Below are positions 46,156 through 55,785 of a stretch of 64,000 bases of DNA, piece after piece. This DNA comes from an uncultured Prevotellaceae bacterium. Lineage in GTDB: Bacteria; Bacteroidota; Bacteroidia; Bacteroidales; Bacteroidaceae. Made by a program: the position numbers and the translations under genes. The notes beneath the pieces were generated by a model. It did no database searches and was not told the origin of the DNA. It worked only from the letters and a program-made list of their open reading frames with translations. The number at the start of each line of letters is the position of its first letter. The first letter of the stretch is position 1. The stretch covers positions 1-64,000 of the forward strand of contig ONDS01000008.1 of the NCBI GenBank assembly GCA_900316685.1, given 5' to 3'.

Positions 46156-49100
46156 ATGACTATGAAAAAGATTTTACTTTTGGCTGTTAGAAGGAATCGG
46201 CAGCTTAAAATCCAGACACTTATTGGTATGCTGGTCTCCATCCTTACAATAAGTGTCGTAACCACTGTAGGAGCACAAGACTTCAAGACCAAGCAAGCCC
46301 CTCCAAAGACGAGGGTTATACAACTTGGGCATGCTACTACTGCCGACAAGATGACTTTCAAAAAAGAGAAGAAAGCTAAGAAAGTGAAGAGGACCCACAT
46401 TCCCAGTATAGCCTTTCGTGATGCCCGGACAGCTTCGTTGCCTTCGGCAGTCAAGAAAGAGCAAACCCGTGTGCCATTCATGCCTAAGGATGCGCGTATC
46501 TCTTTACGCCCATATCTTTTCAGCAGCAAAATCACTGCAAGAAAAGCCCCAGCGGCCAATGGTGAGGAGGTAGACGAACATGGCATCATCGTAGCACCTG
46601 CTGATGGAGTTCGCAAGGTGTATACCCGTAGCGGTATGTCGTATAGGAACATTGACGGTCTTGAGACTGTATCACAGGAAGGTACAGTGCAAATCGTGGA
46701 GTGTGAAGATGGCACAATATATATACGCAACATCATTTCGGGCTATCCGACTGGAGCGTGGGTCAAAGGATCTCGCGAAGGTAATACCCTCAGCGTGGCA
46801 GCGAAACAGCCCATCTTCTACAACTCGCAGGCTGACAGCACGTTCAGTATACGATGGGGCGTTAATGAAGACTTCGGTTTCAGCTACTACGATGGTTATA
46901 ACGGTAACGTCTTTACGTTCACCATTGACGAGGCTGAAGGAACGCTGACGCTTGAAAATTCATCGGAAACCTATTTCATGGGGCTGTTCTGGGATGACGA
47001 CGACAGTTTTGCATGGCAGGGTGATTATGAAACGGTTTGGTCTTATCAGTGCGATTACGAGCCGTTGCAGGTAGTCACCGTAACACCTCCCGCAGGTCTT
47101 TCGACCGAAACATGGTATACGAAAGGGCATGAGATGGTGCCCAATACCGATGAGGCCCTGCCCATGCGGGGCAATGTAACCATCGGTTTTGACGGAGAGG
47201 ATGTTTACCTGAAAGGACTATTCCCCTCTTTCCCCGATTCATGGATGAGAGGCCATATCGACGGAGAAAATGTCACCTTCAGTGATTTGCAGCTACAGGG
47301 AAGTATTGCAGATAACACGTATTATGCCGTGGGGACCGATGGTGGCGATTTGATGGATTTCACCATGACGTGGGATGCCGATGGCAAAATACTTAAATCA
47401 TGCAATCAACTAATCCTCAATGCCAGTCAGGAAGCGATTCGTGCCGGGGTATGGTACCGCGACCTGACCATCCAGTTGGAGAATCCCGATAAGCCAATAG
47501 AGACGTTGCCTTACACCAACAGTTTCAATACTGACGACGAATGGGAGAGTTTCATCGTTGTTGACGCCAACCAAGATGGTAGCACATGGCATCTTTATGA
47601 TAATGAAGAAGCCTCCTATAAGTACAACAGCGACAACAACGCCGACGATTGGCTCATTTCACCAGCCATCCGCCTGGAGGCAGGCAAGACCTACACTTTC
47701 TCCATCGATGCCCATTGCTCTTCGGATGCATATTCCGAGCGTATAGAAGTGAAACTGGGCACAGATGCCACAGCGGAGTCTATGTCGTCTACCATCATCG
47801 ATGCCACCGAATTGAACTCGGAAACTGCCACTACTCTTAGCAATAAGTTGGTTACCGTGGACGAGACAGGCTACTACCGTTTCGGTATTCATGCCATCAG
47901 CGATTACGACCATGCTTCATTGCGTGTAGACAACATGTTGGTTGACGAGACCATCCTGACAGCTCCCGCAGCAGTTACAGACCTGACTGCAACTGCTGAT
48001 GCTGAAAACCCCGTGGCCACCATCTCATTCACAGCTCCGACCAAGAGCATCGGCGGCGATGACCTGGCAAACAATCTGACGCAGATAGAGTTGATGCGTG
48101 ACAACGAGGTCATCCATACTTTCGAGGATGTTGCACCCGGCACTGCACTCAGCTTCGTGGACGATGATCCTGCTTTGACAGCTGGCATTTACACCTACCA
48201 TGTCGTGGCTTACAATGCCGACGGCAAGGGCGAACAAAGTGCAGCTGTCACTGTTCAACTCAATATTGTGTACACTATTCCATACGTGGCGGATTTCACA
48301 CAAGATGCCGTCGGAAACCAATTCATGCAGATCGATGCCAACGATGATGGCAGTCGCTGGGAATGGGATGGTGGTATACATGCCACCTATGAGTATAACT
48401 CCATACAGTCTGCCGACGACTATCTCATCTCTCCGCCTCTTCATATGGATGCAGGCAAAAACTACAGCATCGTGGTCAATGCCGGCTCGGCTGGTTACAC
48501 TGAGCGTTTCGAAGTACTTGTCGGCAGGGAAGCCACTACGGAGAGCCTTGTGACGAAGGTTTTGGAGAATTGTGAGGTGACCGACGAAGATGCCAAGGAC
48601 TTCGAGACCTCTTTCTCTCCATCGGAATCAGGTGTCTACTACGTAGCTGTCCATTGTATTTCCGATGCAGACATGTATGAATTGTGGATCAATAAGGTGA
48701 CTGTTGACTTCGCACCCGAACCTACGGCTCCCGCTGCTCCCGAACTGTCTGCAACCTCTGGCGAAAAAGGAGCTATGGAAGCCCATATCAACATCAATGT
48801 GCCTACAACAAGCATCGACGGCAATGTGCTGACGGAAAATCTGACAAAGATCGATCTCTATCGTGGCAACGACATCATCAACACCTTCGAGGATGTGGCA
48901 CCAGGCGACGTGCTTGCCTATGTTGACAACATTATTGAGGCAATTGGAGAGCAAACATACCAAGCCGTACCTTACAATGCCGATGGCATAGGTCGCAAGA
49001 GCGAAAAGGTGACTGTTTATGTTGGTTTCGACGTTCCCGCTTCCGTAAGCGATGTAACCGCCACCGATTATTTGTCGTCCGTACTTCTTTCATGGCAAAA

Positions 49101-51144
49101 GGTAGGAGAAGTTGGTTCGCATGGTGGATATGTCGATCCGCAGTCCGTCGAATATACCATTTATGCTTGCTTCCCCAACAGTACAGTGACCGATGGGCCG
49201 ATAGCCAGTGTGACCGATGCCGATTCCTACCAATTGGATTTCGTGACCAATGAGGGCGAGCAGGGTTATCAGACATGGTATGTTACCGCCCGCAACGATG
49301 CGGGAGAATCGTATTTGGAGGAAGAGTCCTCCGCCACCGTCCTTACAGGCAAGCCATACGACCTGCCTTTGGTTGAAGGGTTTGCAGGAGGCAACTCGCA
49401 TTATTATTGGGATAGCAACAGTTACCCATTGCTTTTCTCGCAATCAAGCGATGGCGATGATGGAGCCATGGCATTGACCTCAATGCAAGCCGGCGACATT
49501 TTCCTGACATCGGGCAAGTTGAATGTGAAGGATGCCACCAACCCCACCCTTCTCTTCGATGCCGCAGGTTTCGGTGTGGAAAGTGTCAATGTCATAGGTA
49601 GGATAGATAGTGGAGATGGTGTGGAATTAGCCACAGAGTCGCTCAGCAACAATTCCTACAAGACAGTGAAGGTTGACCTGAACAGCCTGAAAGGCGGCAA
49701 TTACGCACAGGTCGGCTTAACGGCCACCATCACCAAACCGACAGTGGTCGACTGGGGAGGTGAAATCCAAGAAGAAGGTGATGCCCTGGTCATCGACAAC
49801 ATTCGCATTGTAGACCTGTTGCAGCATAACCTCGCTGTTGAAGTGGAAGCGCCTACCTCTGTGCAAGCCGGAAAGAATGCATCAATAAAAGCCACGGTCA
49901 CCAACTGGGGTGAACAGACCGCCAAGGACTATACCATCACCATCAGTGTGGGCGATGAGGTAATCATGCAGGAAACTATCGCCGACCAATTGGCACCTTT
50001 TGCCAAACGTGAATTTACATCGGAATATAACACTACCGTCTTCGATGAAACCGGTGAACGTACTCTGCGTGTACAGGTGGACTACATCTCGGACATGAAG
50101 GTTGAGGATAACATTGTGGAGGCTACTATCAGCATCAATGATTCCTCATTGCCGTCGCCAATTGACCTTACTGCCGAGGACAAGGGCGATGCCGGTGTAG
50201 AGTTGAACTGGAACGCTCCTGTTGTCGAACCTGCCGATTATACCGAGACATTCGACAACACCGATGCTTTTACCACATTCAGTGTGGGTGGCATCAGTGC
50301 CACGCAACATGAAGGAAGCATCAGTGAGTGGACACTCTACGATGGCAACGGTAGCGAGGTATATAGCTGGAACAATGACAACATCAGCTACGAAAACCGC
50401 TATGCTCCTTCGGCTTGGATGCCCTTCGACATTGCGAAAGCAGGATTCACCAATGAAACAGGTCATAGCGGCACTCAAGTCATGATGTCGATGTGTCCGA
50501 TACCCGACGAAGGAGGCACGGCACCAGCCGCCGATCATTGGCTCATCTCGCCCGAATTGCCTGGGACAGAGCAGGAAATCAGTTTCTATCTGCGTGCCAT
50601 CACCAAACAGTATGGAGCAGAGTCGTTCGAGGTCTTGGTTTCCAAGACCGACAACAAGGTGGAAAGTTTTGAATTGTTGGAGAGTTTCGCCTCGGATGAG
50701 GAGTCTTGGACACAATTCTTCGTCACACTTCCGGAAGGTACAAAATACTTCGCCATCCGCCATACTTCTACAGATATATTTGGTGTAATGGTCGATGATA
50801 TCACCTTCAATTATGGCGGTACTGTGAACAAGTTCAACATCTATTATGAGGATCAGTTAGTAGCTACTGTGGAGAATGGTGTGACGACCTATACCATTGC
50901 TGCAGAACAATTGGAAGGGGGCGAACATACCTTTGCCGTGACAGCAGTATACGCTAATGGGCAGGAATCGAAGCCGACCACAGCCACGATTACCGTATCA
51001 TCTGACATTCGCCAAATCATCGTCGAAGGAGAGCCAATAGACATCTACACTGTTGACGGACGACTGTTACGTCATCAGGCCACCACACTCGATGGATTGA
51101 GAGGTGTGTACGTGGTCAATGGTCGCACGGTTATCATCAAATAA
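46156..51144 (+). CDS. Giant secreted multidomain protein with cleaved-adhesin-like modules and T9SS-type C-terminal signal
   Basis: A 1662-residue protein with an N-terminal signal peptide (hydrophobic core about residues 22-40, ending VGAQ). Residues 80-450 are two related beta-rich repeats of unknown family. From about 450 there are beta-sandwich modules resembling cleaved-adhesin / choice-of-anchor J domains (NADDWLISPAI, SADDYLISPPL, ADHWLISPEL) alternating with fibronectin III-like domains; the units at about 450-700 and 708-960 are clear tandem duplicates. A CARDB-like domain is at about 1225-1330. The last 45 residues (IYTVDGRLLR ... GVYVVNGRTVIIK) look like a type A type IX secretion sorting signal. 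It is likely displayed on or released from the cell surface as an adhesin or protease-associated protein. An ATG at 46162 is an alternative start. No own promoter box was seen. Confidence 0.8.
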   Translation: MTMKKILLLAVRRNRQLKIQTLIGMLVSILTISVVTTVGAQDFKTKQAPPKTRVIQLGHATTADKMTFKKEKKAKKVKRTHIPSIAFRDARTASLPSAVKKEQTRVPFMPKDARISLRPYLFSSKITARKAPAANGEEVDEHGIIVAPADGVRKVYTRSGMSYRNIDGLETVSQEGTVQIVECEDGTIYIRNIISGYPTGAWVKGSREGNTLSVAAKQPIFYNSQADSTFSIRWGVNEDFGFSYYDGYNGNVFTFTIDEAEGTLTLENSSETYFMGLFWDDDDSFAWQGDYETVWSYQCDYEPLQVVTVTPPAGLSTETWYTKGHEMVPNTDEALPMRGNVTIGFDGEDVYLKGLFPSFPDSWMRGHIDGENVTFSDLQLQGSIADNTYYAVGTDGGDLMDFTMTWDADGKILKSCNQLILNASQEAIRAGVWYRDLTIQLENPDKPIETLPYTNSFNTDDEWESFIVVDANQDGSTWHLYDNEEASYKYNSDNNADDWLISPAIRLEAGKTYTFSIDAHCSSDAYSERIEVKLGTDATAESMSSTIIDATELNSETATTLSNKLVTVDETGYYRFGIHAISDYDHASLRVDNMLVDETILTAPAAVTDLTATADAENPVATISFTAPTKSIGGDDLANNLTQIELMRDNEVIHTFEDVAPGTALSFVDDDPALTAGIYTYHVVAYNADGKGEQSAAVTVQLNIVYTIPYVADFTQDAVGNQFMQIDANDDGSRWEWDGGIHATYEYNSIQSADDYLISPPLHMDAGKNYSIVVNAGSAGYTERFEVLVGREATTESLVTKVLENCEVTDEDAKDFETSFSPSESGVYYVAVHCISDADMYELWINKVTVDFAPEPTAPAAPELSATSGEKGAMEAHININVPTTSIDGNVLTENLTKIDLYRGNDIINTFEDVAPGDVLAYVDNIIEAIGEQTYQAVPYNADGIGRKSEKVTVYVGFDVPASVSDVTATDYLSSVLLSWQKVGEVGSHGGYVDPQSVEYTIYACFPNSTVTDGPIASVTDADSYQLDFVTNEGEQGYQTWYVTARNDAGESYLEEESSATVLTGKPYDLPLVEGFAGGNSHYYWDSNSYPLLFSQSSDGDDGAMALTSMQAGDIFLTSGKLNVKDATNPTLLFDAAGFGVESVNVIGRIDSGDGVELATESLSNNSYKTVKVDLNSLKGGNYAQVGLTATITKPTVVDWGGEIQEEGDALVIDNIRIVDLLQHNLAVEVEAPTSVQAGKNASIKATVTNWGEQTAKDYTITISVGDEVIMQETIADQLAPFAKREFTSEYNTTVFDETGERTLRVQVDYISDMKVEDNIVEATISINDSSLPSPIDLTAEDKGDAGVELNWNAPVVEPADYTETFDNTDAFTTFSVGGISATQHEGSISEWTLYDGNGSEVYSWNNDNISYENRYAPSAWMPFDIAKAGFTNETGHSGTQVMMSMCPIPDEGGTAPAADHWLISPELPGTEQEISFYLRAITKQYGAESFEVLVSKTDNKVESFELLESFASDEESWTQFFVTLPEGTKYFAIRHTSTDIFGVMVDDITFNYGGTVNKFNIYYEDQLVATVENGVTTYTIAAEQLEGGEHTFAVTAVYANGQESKPTTATITVSSDIRQIIVEGEPIDIYTVDGRLLRHQATTLDGLRGVYVVNGRTVIIK

Positions 51145-51167
51145 GGAAATGCTTTATTAAATAAAGG

Positions 51168-51199
51168 AAACCGCCAGTAACTTAATCGCTGGCGGTTTT
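51168..51199. terminator. terminator after the giant secreted protein gene
   Basis: AAACCGCCAG (51168-51177) and CTGGCGGTTT (51189-51198) form a 10-pair stem with an 11-base loop, followed by TTTTCTTT. The gene on the other strand ends 33 bases further on, so the hairpin probably serves both. Confidence 0.85.
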
Positions 51200-51231
51200 C
51201 TTTATGCAATTATGGGAAAGTCTTATTGATA

Positions 51232-52431
51232 TCACAATCTGAACCGGTGCGGCTTGGTGGCGCGCTGAGGTGTGGGCGAGACACCGCCGCGAGAGGGCAT
51301 GGTGGCGGGGCCATTGGAGATAGCTGCGGGAGAAGCGAAACCAGAATACTTCATATAGCGTTGACGTACCAACAATACATAGTTGTAGGTTTCCGTTCCT
51401 CTCATATAACCATGACGCACCACTGGGTCACGATAAAACTGGGCATCGCTCAAGCGGAGGATGAACTGCGACACATCCTCCCAACGATATTTGTTGCCGC
51501 CGTATTTCTGGGTCAAGGCCATGGCGTCGCGCACATGTCCATGTCCACCGTTATAACTGGCCAATACGAAATTCATACGTTCGGAGGGGTCTGGCACATC
51601 CGCAAAGAGAGATGTCAGTTCGCCGATATAGCGGGCACCTCCCGCCACATTCGCCTCAGGATTGAAGATGTTGGACACTCCGAGATGAGCCGCCGTGGAA
51701 GGCATGAGTTGCATCAGTCCGCATGCTCCCGCCCATGATCGTGCTTGCGGGTCGAAGCAAGATTCCTGATACGACAAAGCAGCCAACAAGCGCCAATCGG
51801 TACCTGCGGCACCGGCATAACGTTGGAAAAGATGGTCGTAGTTGGAGATAACCCCCTTGGCCTCGCTCACGATGGGTGCGTATACATGACGTTGCACGGC
51901 TTGGGCAGAAAAGAGGAAATCTTCAAATTGTCTGGCTTGTGCCAACATTTCCGGGCGATACCAGCTATCGAAGGAATCGGCCAATTCCTTGGAATCCAGC
52001 CTAACAGCCCATGCCGTGTTCTTCTCCTTGTTGAAAGCACCGCAAGGCAGGAGCGAATCACTGAGAATCAAATCACATGGTAGTGGATAGATAATGGCGT
52101 CAGCATCTCCCTTTTTCAGTCTTTCCATCATCTCGATGGTATCTTGACACACCTCGGCACGTACCGATACGCCCCAGTTGCGGCAAAACCATTCGCAAAG
52201 CATATATTGAGCACCCAATCCTCGGTTATGGTATTCATAATATACATCCGGTTGTGACATGGTCAGGATGATCATCTCGCCATTGGTGATGATATCATTC
52301 CACGTGAATTGCCCATCTGTTACCGGTAGCTCTTCATCCACGACAGTCCCCCACGGCGTGGTTTTGGAAGTTTTTTTCCCTGTACACGACATGAAACCCA
52401 ACAATACGATAAATATGAGTATTCTATTCAC
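51232..52431 (-). CDS. mltF: MltF-like membrane-bound lytic transglycosylase
   Basis: A 399-residue lipoprotein (signal ending LLGFMSC). Residues 50-200 resemble the periplasmic solute-binding (SBP_bac_3) domain, and residues 205-340 are a transglycosylase SLT domain with the catalytic Glu in LSYQESCFDPQA, then GACGLMQLMPSTA and LASYNGGHGHV. This is the domain order of MltF, which cleaves peptidoglycan glycan chains with formation of anhydromuramic ends. The C-terminal tail of about 30 residues is Pro, Ser and Arg rich. The gene converges on the giant secreted protein and is divergent from hisG. Confidence 0.9.
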   Translation of the reverse strand: MNRILIFIVLLGFMSCTGKKTSKTTPWGTVVDEELPVTDGQFTWNDIITNGEMIILTMSQPDVYYEYHNRGLGAQYMLCEWFCRNWGVSVRAEVCQDTIEMMERLKKGDADAIIYPLPCDLILSDSLLPCGAFNKEKNTAWAVRLDSKELADSFDSWYRPEMLAQARQFEDFLFSAQAVQRHVYAPIVSEAKGVISNYDHLFQRYAGAAGTDWRLLAALSYQESCFDPQARSWAGACGLMQLMPSTAAHLGVSNIFNPEANVAGGARYIGELTSLFADVPDPSERMNFVLASYNGGHGHVRDAMALTQKYGGNKYRWEDVSQFILRLSDAQFYRDPVVRHGYMRGTETYNYVLLVRQRYMKYSGFASPAAISNGPATMPSRGGVSPTPQRATKPHRFRL

Positions 52432-52501
52432 TATTTAGTCGTTTGAAATTCGATTTGGCTACAAAAATACTACAAATCTTGGAAAATAGACGAAAAATCA
52501 G

Positions 52502-52509
52502 TAATTTTG
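52502..52509 (+). promoter_or_regulatory. -7 promoter box for hisGDC
   Basis: TAATTTTG fits TAnnTTTG, 38 bases before the hisG ATG. The short leader leaves no room for an attenuator peptide. It lies downstream of the 52443 frame opening and so supports the 52548 start. Confidence 0.6.
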
Positions 52510-52547
52510 CCCTGATTTTTAAGGTAAAGAAAGAAAATAGAAGTAAG

Positions 52548-53399
52548 ATGTTAAGAATTGCAGTTCAATCCAAGGGGCGTTTGTATGAAGATACGATGAA
52601 CCTACTCGGCGAAGCCGACATCAAGATAAGCAAGAGTCGCAGGACATTGCTGGTCCAATCAGAAAACTTCCCTCTTGAAGTGTTATACCTTCGCGATGAT
52701 GACATCCCACAGAGTGTTGCCACAGGTGTGGCCGACATCGGTATCGTGGGTGAGAATGAGTTCGTGGAACGAGGTGAAGATGCTGATATCCTCTATAGGT
52801 TAGGTTTCAGCAAGTGCCGTCTGTCGTTGGCCATACCCAAGGAGACCGCCTATGATGGGCCTTCTTGGTTCAACGGCAAGAAGATAGCCACATCCTACCC
52901 GAATATCCTTCGCCAATATCTCTCTGCCGAAGGTATTTCAGCTGAGATACATGTCATAACCGGCAGTGTGGAAATATCGCCGGGCATTGGTCTCAGCGAT
53001 GCCATCTTCGATATTGTCAGCAGTGGTAGTACACTGGTAAGCAACAACCTCACGGAGGTGGAAGTGGTGATGAAAAGCGAAGCCGTATTGATTGGCAACA
53101 AGAATCTCTCGGAGGAAAAACGTGGTATACTGAATCAAATGCTTTTCCGCATGGAAGCCGTGCGTGAGGCTGAAGACAAGAAGTATGTGCGAATGAATGT
53201 GCCCAGAGCACGTCTGGATGCCATCATTGATGTATTGCCAGGCCTGAAGAGTCCTACCATCATCCCTTTGGCCGATAAGGAATGGTGCTCTGTACACACC
53301 GTCCTCGAAGAACGTCGTTTTTGGGAAATCATAGGTAAGTTGAAAGAATTGGGTGCCCAAGGTATCTTGGTCACTCCTATAGAAAAAATGATTCTTTAA
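52548..53399 (+). CDS. hisG: ATP phosphoribosyltransferase, long form
   Basis: A 283-residue HisG, the first and feedback-controlled step of histidine synthesis, joining ATP and PRPP. The start MLRIAVQSKGRLYEDTMNLL is typical, and VADIGIVGENEF and the PRPP-binding stretch GLSDAIFDIVSSGSTLVSNNL are present. The C-terminal ACT-like regulatory domain (about residues 205-283) marks the long form, which binds histidine itself and does not need HisZ. First gene of hisG-hisD-hisC; only 2 bases separate it from hisD. Confidence 0.96.
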   Translation: MLRIAVQSKGRLYEDTMNLLGEADIKISKSRRTLLVQSENFPLEVLYLRDDDIPQSVATGVADIGIVGENEFVERGEDADILYRLGFSKCRLSLAIPKETAYDGPSWFNGKKIATSYPNILRQYLSAEGISAEIHVITGSVEISPGIGLSDAIFDIVSSGSTLVSNNLTEVEVVMKSEAVLIGNKNLSEEKRGILNQMLFRMEAVREAEDKKYVRMNVPRARLDAIIDVLPGLKSPTIIPLADKEWCSVHTVLEERRFWEIIGKLKELGAQGILVTPIEKMIL

Positions 53400-53401
53400 C
53401 C

Positions 53402-54694
53402 ATGCGTATTATCCGTTATCCCCAGCAAAGAGAGTGGTCACAACTTTGTGCCCGTCCGCACCTCGACAACCAAGAGTTGGCAGCAACCGTAAGTGCCGTT
53501 CTTGCCGATGTGCGGGAGCATGGCGATGAGGCAGTCATTCGCTATGAGGAACGTTTTGATTATGTTTCCCTTCAGACTTTGGCGGTTTCGAAAACGGAAA
53601 TGGATGAAGCTCTTGCCAAGGTTGATGCCGATTTGCTTTCCGCTCTCCGCCAGGCCCACGAAAATATCTCACGATTCCATGAGAGTCAGCGATTTGAAGG
53701 TCGGATGGTGGAGACTTGCCCGGGTGTCAAGTGCTGGCAAAAAAGTGTGCCCATCGAGAAAGTGGGATTGTATATCCCGGGAGGAACTGCGCCATTGTTC
53801 AGTACTGTGCTGATGTTGGCCACTCCTGCACGTATTGCCGGTTGCCAAGAAATTGTGTTGTGTACCCCCCCAGACAAGACAGGCCATGTGCATCCTGCCA
53901 TCTTGGCTGCTGCCCATATAGCGGGTGTGAATAAGATATTCAAGGCAGGAGGAGTACAGGCCATCGGTGCCATGGCCTACGGAACGGAAAGTATTCCACA
54001 AGTGTACAAGATATTTGGCCCAGGCAATCAATACGTTATGGCGGCCAAGCAACAGGTGAGCACCGACACGGTGGCTATCGACATGCCTGCAGGACCTTCA
54101 GAGGTTTGCGTCGTTGTCGATGATACCAGCGATACCCGTTTCGCGACTGCCGATCTTTTGTCGCAGGCTGAACATGGCGTCGATTCACAGGTAGTTCTTG
54201 TCAGCACCTCGCAGGAAAAACTGGAGGCCATTGTTGAGGAAACGACCCGACAACTTGCCGCCCTACCCCGTCGCGACAAAGCCGAAAAGTCATTGGATAA
54301 TAGTCTGTTCATTTTGGTGCATAACACAGATGAGGCCATAGCGTTCAGCAATGAATATGCACCGGAACATTTGATTTTGTCGACGGCGGATTACAAGACC
54401 TTGGCAGAGAAAGTCATCAATGCGGGCAGCGTCTTCATGGGACGATGGGCATGTGAGAGTGCCGGTGATTATGCAAGTGGAACCAACCACACCCTGCCCA
54501 CTCATGGTTGGGCTAAGTCGTATAGTGGAGTGAACCTCGACAGTTTTATTCGTAAGGTCACATTCCAGGAATTGACGGGTGAAGGCATCGACAGCATAGG
54601 TAAGACGGTGGAAAAGATGGCGGCTGAAGAATCGTTGGAAGCCCATCGTCGTGCCATGACATATCGTATAGAACAAAGAAAAGAAGAGCTATGA
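53402..54694 (+). CDS. hisD: Histidinol dehydrogenase
   Basis: A 430-residue zinc enzyme that carries out the last two oxidations from histidinol to histidine with NAD+. Family motifs are [56 protein letters not shown] and [19 protein letters not shown] with catalytic His and metal ligands. It overlaps hisC by 4 bases (ATGA). Confidence 0.97.
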   Translation: MRIIRYPQQREWSQLCARPHLDNQELAATVSAVLADVREHGDEAVIRYEERFDYVSLQTLAVSKTEMDEALAKVDADLLSALRQAHENISRFHESQRFEGRMVETCPGVKCWQKSVPIEKVGLYIPGGTAPLFSTVLMLATPARIAGCQEIVLCTPPDKTGHVHPAILAAAHIAGVNKIFKAGGVQAIGAMAYGTESIPQVYKIFGPGNQYVMAAKQQVSTDTVAIDMPAGPSEVCVVVDDTSDTRFATADLLSQAEHGVDSQVVLVSTSQEKLEAIVEETTRQLAALPRRDKAEKSLDNSLFILVHNTDEAIAFSNEYAPEHLILSTADYKTLAEKVINAGSVFMGRWACESAGDYASGTNHTLPTHGWAKSYSGVNLDSFIRKVTFQELTGEGIDSIGKTVEKMAAEESLEAHRRAMTYRIEQRKEEL

Positions 54695-55728
54695 AACGAT
54701 TGGAAGATCTGGTGAGGAAGAACGTCTGGGCATTGTCTCCCTATAGCAGTGCTCGCGATGAGTATTCAGGAAAGGAAGCTCATATATTCCTGGATGCCAA
54801 CGAAAATCCTTACAATGCCCCCATGAACCGTTACCCTGATCCGTTGCAGCGTGAGGTGAAAATCCGTTTGGCAGCCATCAAGGGGGTTCAGCCCAATCAA
54901 GTATTTCTGGGTAATGGAAGCGATGAAGCCATTGACCTGTGCTATCGTGTATTTTGTGAGCCTGGCCGCGACAATGTGGTAGCTATCGATCCCACCTACG
55001 GTATGTATAAGGTTTGTGCCGACATCAACGATGTGGAATACCGACGCGTTTCGTTGGATGACCATTTCGGATTCAGTGCTTCACAGCTGCTGCAAAGCAC
55101 TGATGAGCATACAAAACTTATTTGGCTATGCACTCCCAATAATCCAACGGGAAACAACCTGGACCGCAATCAGGTTCTTCAAGTATTGCAATCGTTCCAA
55201 GGTATCGTTGTCATCGACGAAGCCTATGGTGATTTCTCTTCCGTGAAAAGTTATCGTGAACAATTGGCACAATATCCCAATCTGATTGTTCTCAACACCA
55301 TGAGCAAGGCCTGGGGCTGTGCCGCCATCCGCTTAGGAATGGCTTTTGCCAGTGTGGAAATCATAGGACTTTTCAACAAGGTGAAATATCCTTATAATGT
55401 GAACCTCCTAACCCAGGAGGCTGCCTTGACCGCGCTGAAAGATCCCTTCCGTGTACGCGACTGGGTGAACGAATTGATACGTGAACGCGAAAGGACCATC
55501 AAGGCTTTCGAACAATTACCTATTTGCAAAAAGATTTATCCTACCGACGCCAATTTCTTCCTTTGCCAAGTGACAGATGCCAACGGTATCTACAACTATC
55601 TGGTTAATGAAGGCATAATTGTACGCAACAGAACGAAAGTACACCTTTGCCAAGGTTGCTTGCGTATCACCATCGGAACGAAACGCGAAAATATAGAGCT
55701 GATAGGCGCTCTAAGGAGATATTGTTAG
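54691..55728 (+). CDS. hisC: Histidinol-phosphate aminotransferase
   Basis: A 345-residue PLP-dependent class I/II aminotransferase that makes histidinol phosphate from imidazoleacetol phosphate and glutamate. Visible are LDANENPYN at the start, [31 protein letters not shown] and the PLP lysine in [15 protein letters not shown] (about residue 210). Last gene of the cluster, closed by a strong hairpin; in many relatives hisB would follow here, but it is at 45024-46097. Confidence 0.95.
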   Translation: MKRLEDLVRKNVWALSPYSSARDEYSGKEAHIFLDANENPYNAPMNRYPDPLQREVKIRLAAIKGVQPNQVFLGNGSDEAIDLCYRVFCEPGRDNVVAIDPTYGMYKVCADINDVEYRRVSLDDHFGFSASQLLQSTDEHTKLIWLCTPNNPTGNNLDRNQVLQVLQSFQGIVVIDEAYGDFSSVKSYREQLAQYPNLIVLNTMSKAWGCAAIRLGMAFASVEIIGLFNKVKYPYNVNLLTQEAALTALKDPFRVRDWVNELIRERERTIKAFEQLPICKKIYPTDANFFLCQVTDANGIYNYLVNEGIIVRNRTKVHLCQGCLRITIGTKRENIELIGALRRYC

Positions 55729-55744
55729 GGCTAATGGCAAAAAG

Positions 55745-55775
55745 TGAGGGTTTAGTGTCAAACACTAAACCCTCA
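55745..55775. terminator. bidirectional terminator between hisC and the C69 peptidase gene
   Basis: TGAGGGTTTAGTGT (55745-55758) pairs perfectly with ACACTAAACCCTCA (55762-55775) around a 3-base loop. It follows hisC by 16 bases and precedes the end of the convergent gene by 10 bases. Confidence 0.85.
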
Positions 55776-55780
55776 ACATA
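55762..55780 (+). repeat. 19-base dispersed motif, copy 2
   Basis: ACACTAAACCCTCAACATA, 18 of 19 bases identical to 44077-44095. Here its first 14 bases form the 3' arm of the hisC terminator hairpin. Confidence 0.45.
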
Positions 55781-55785
55781 AAAAC

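Noticed and set aside
48025..50763. Several antisense frames of 110-205 codons within the giant secreted protein gene
   Set aside because: The forward frame has a clear domain structure; the reverse frames show no recognisable motifs.
52443..52547. Longer hisG frame or a his leader peptide
   Set aside because: The promoter box at 52502-52509 lies inside it, there is no His codon run and no terminator hairpin before hisG.
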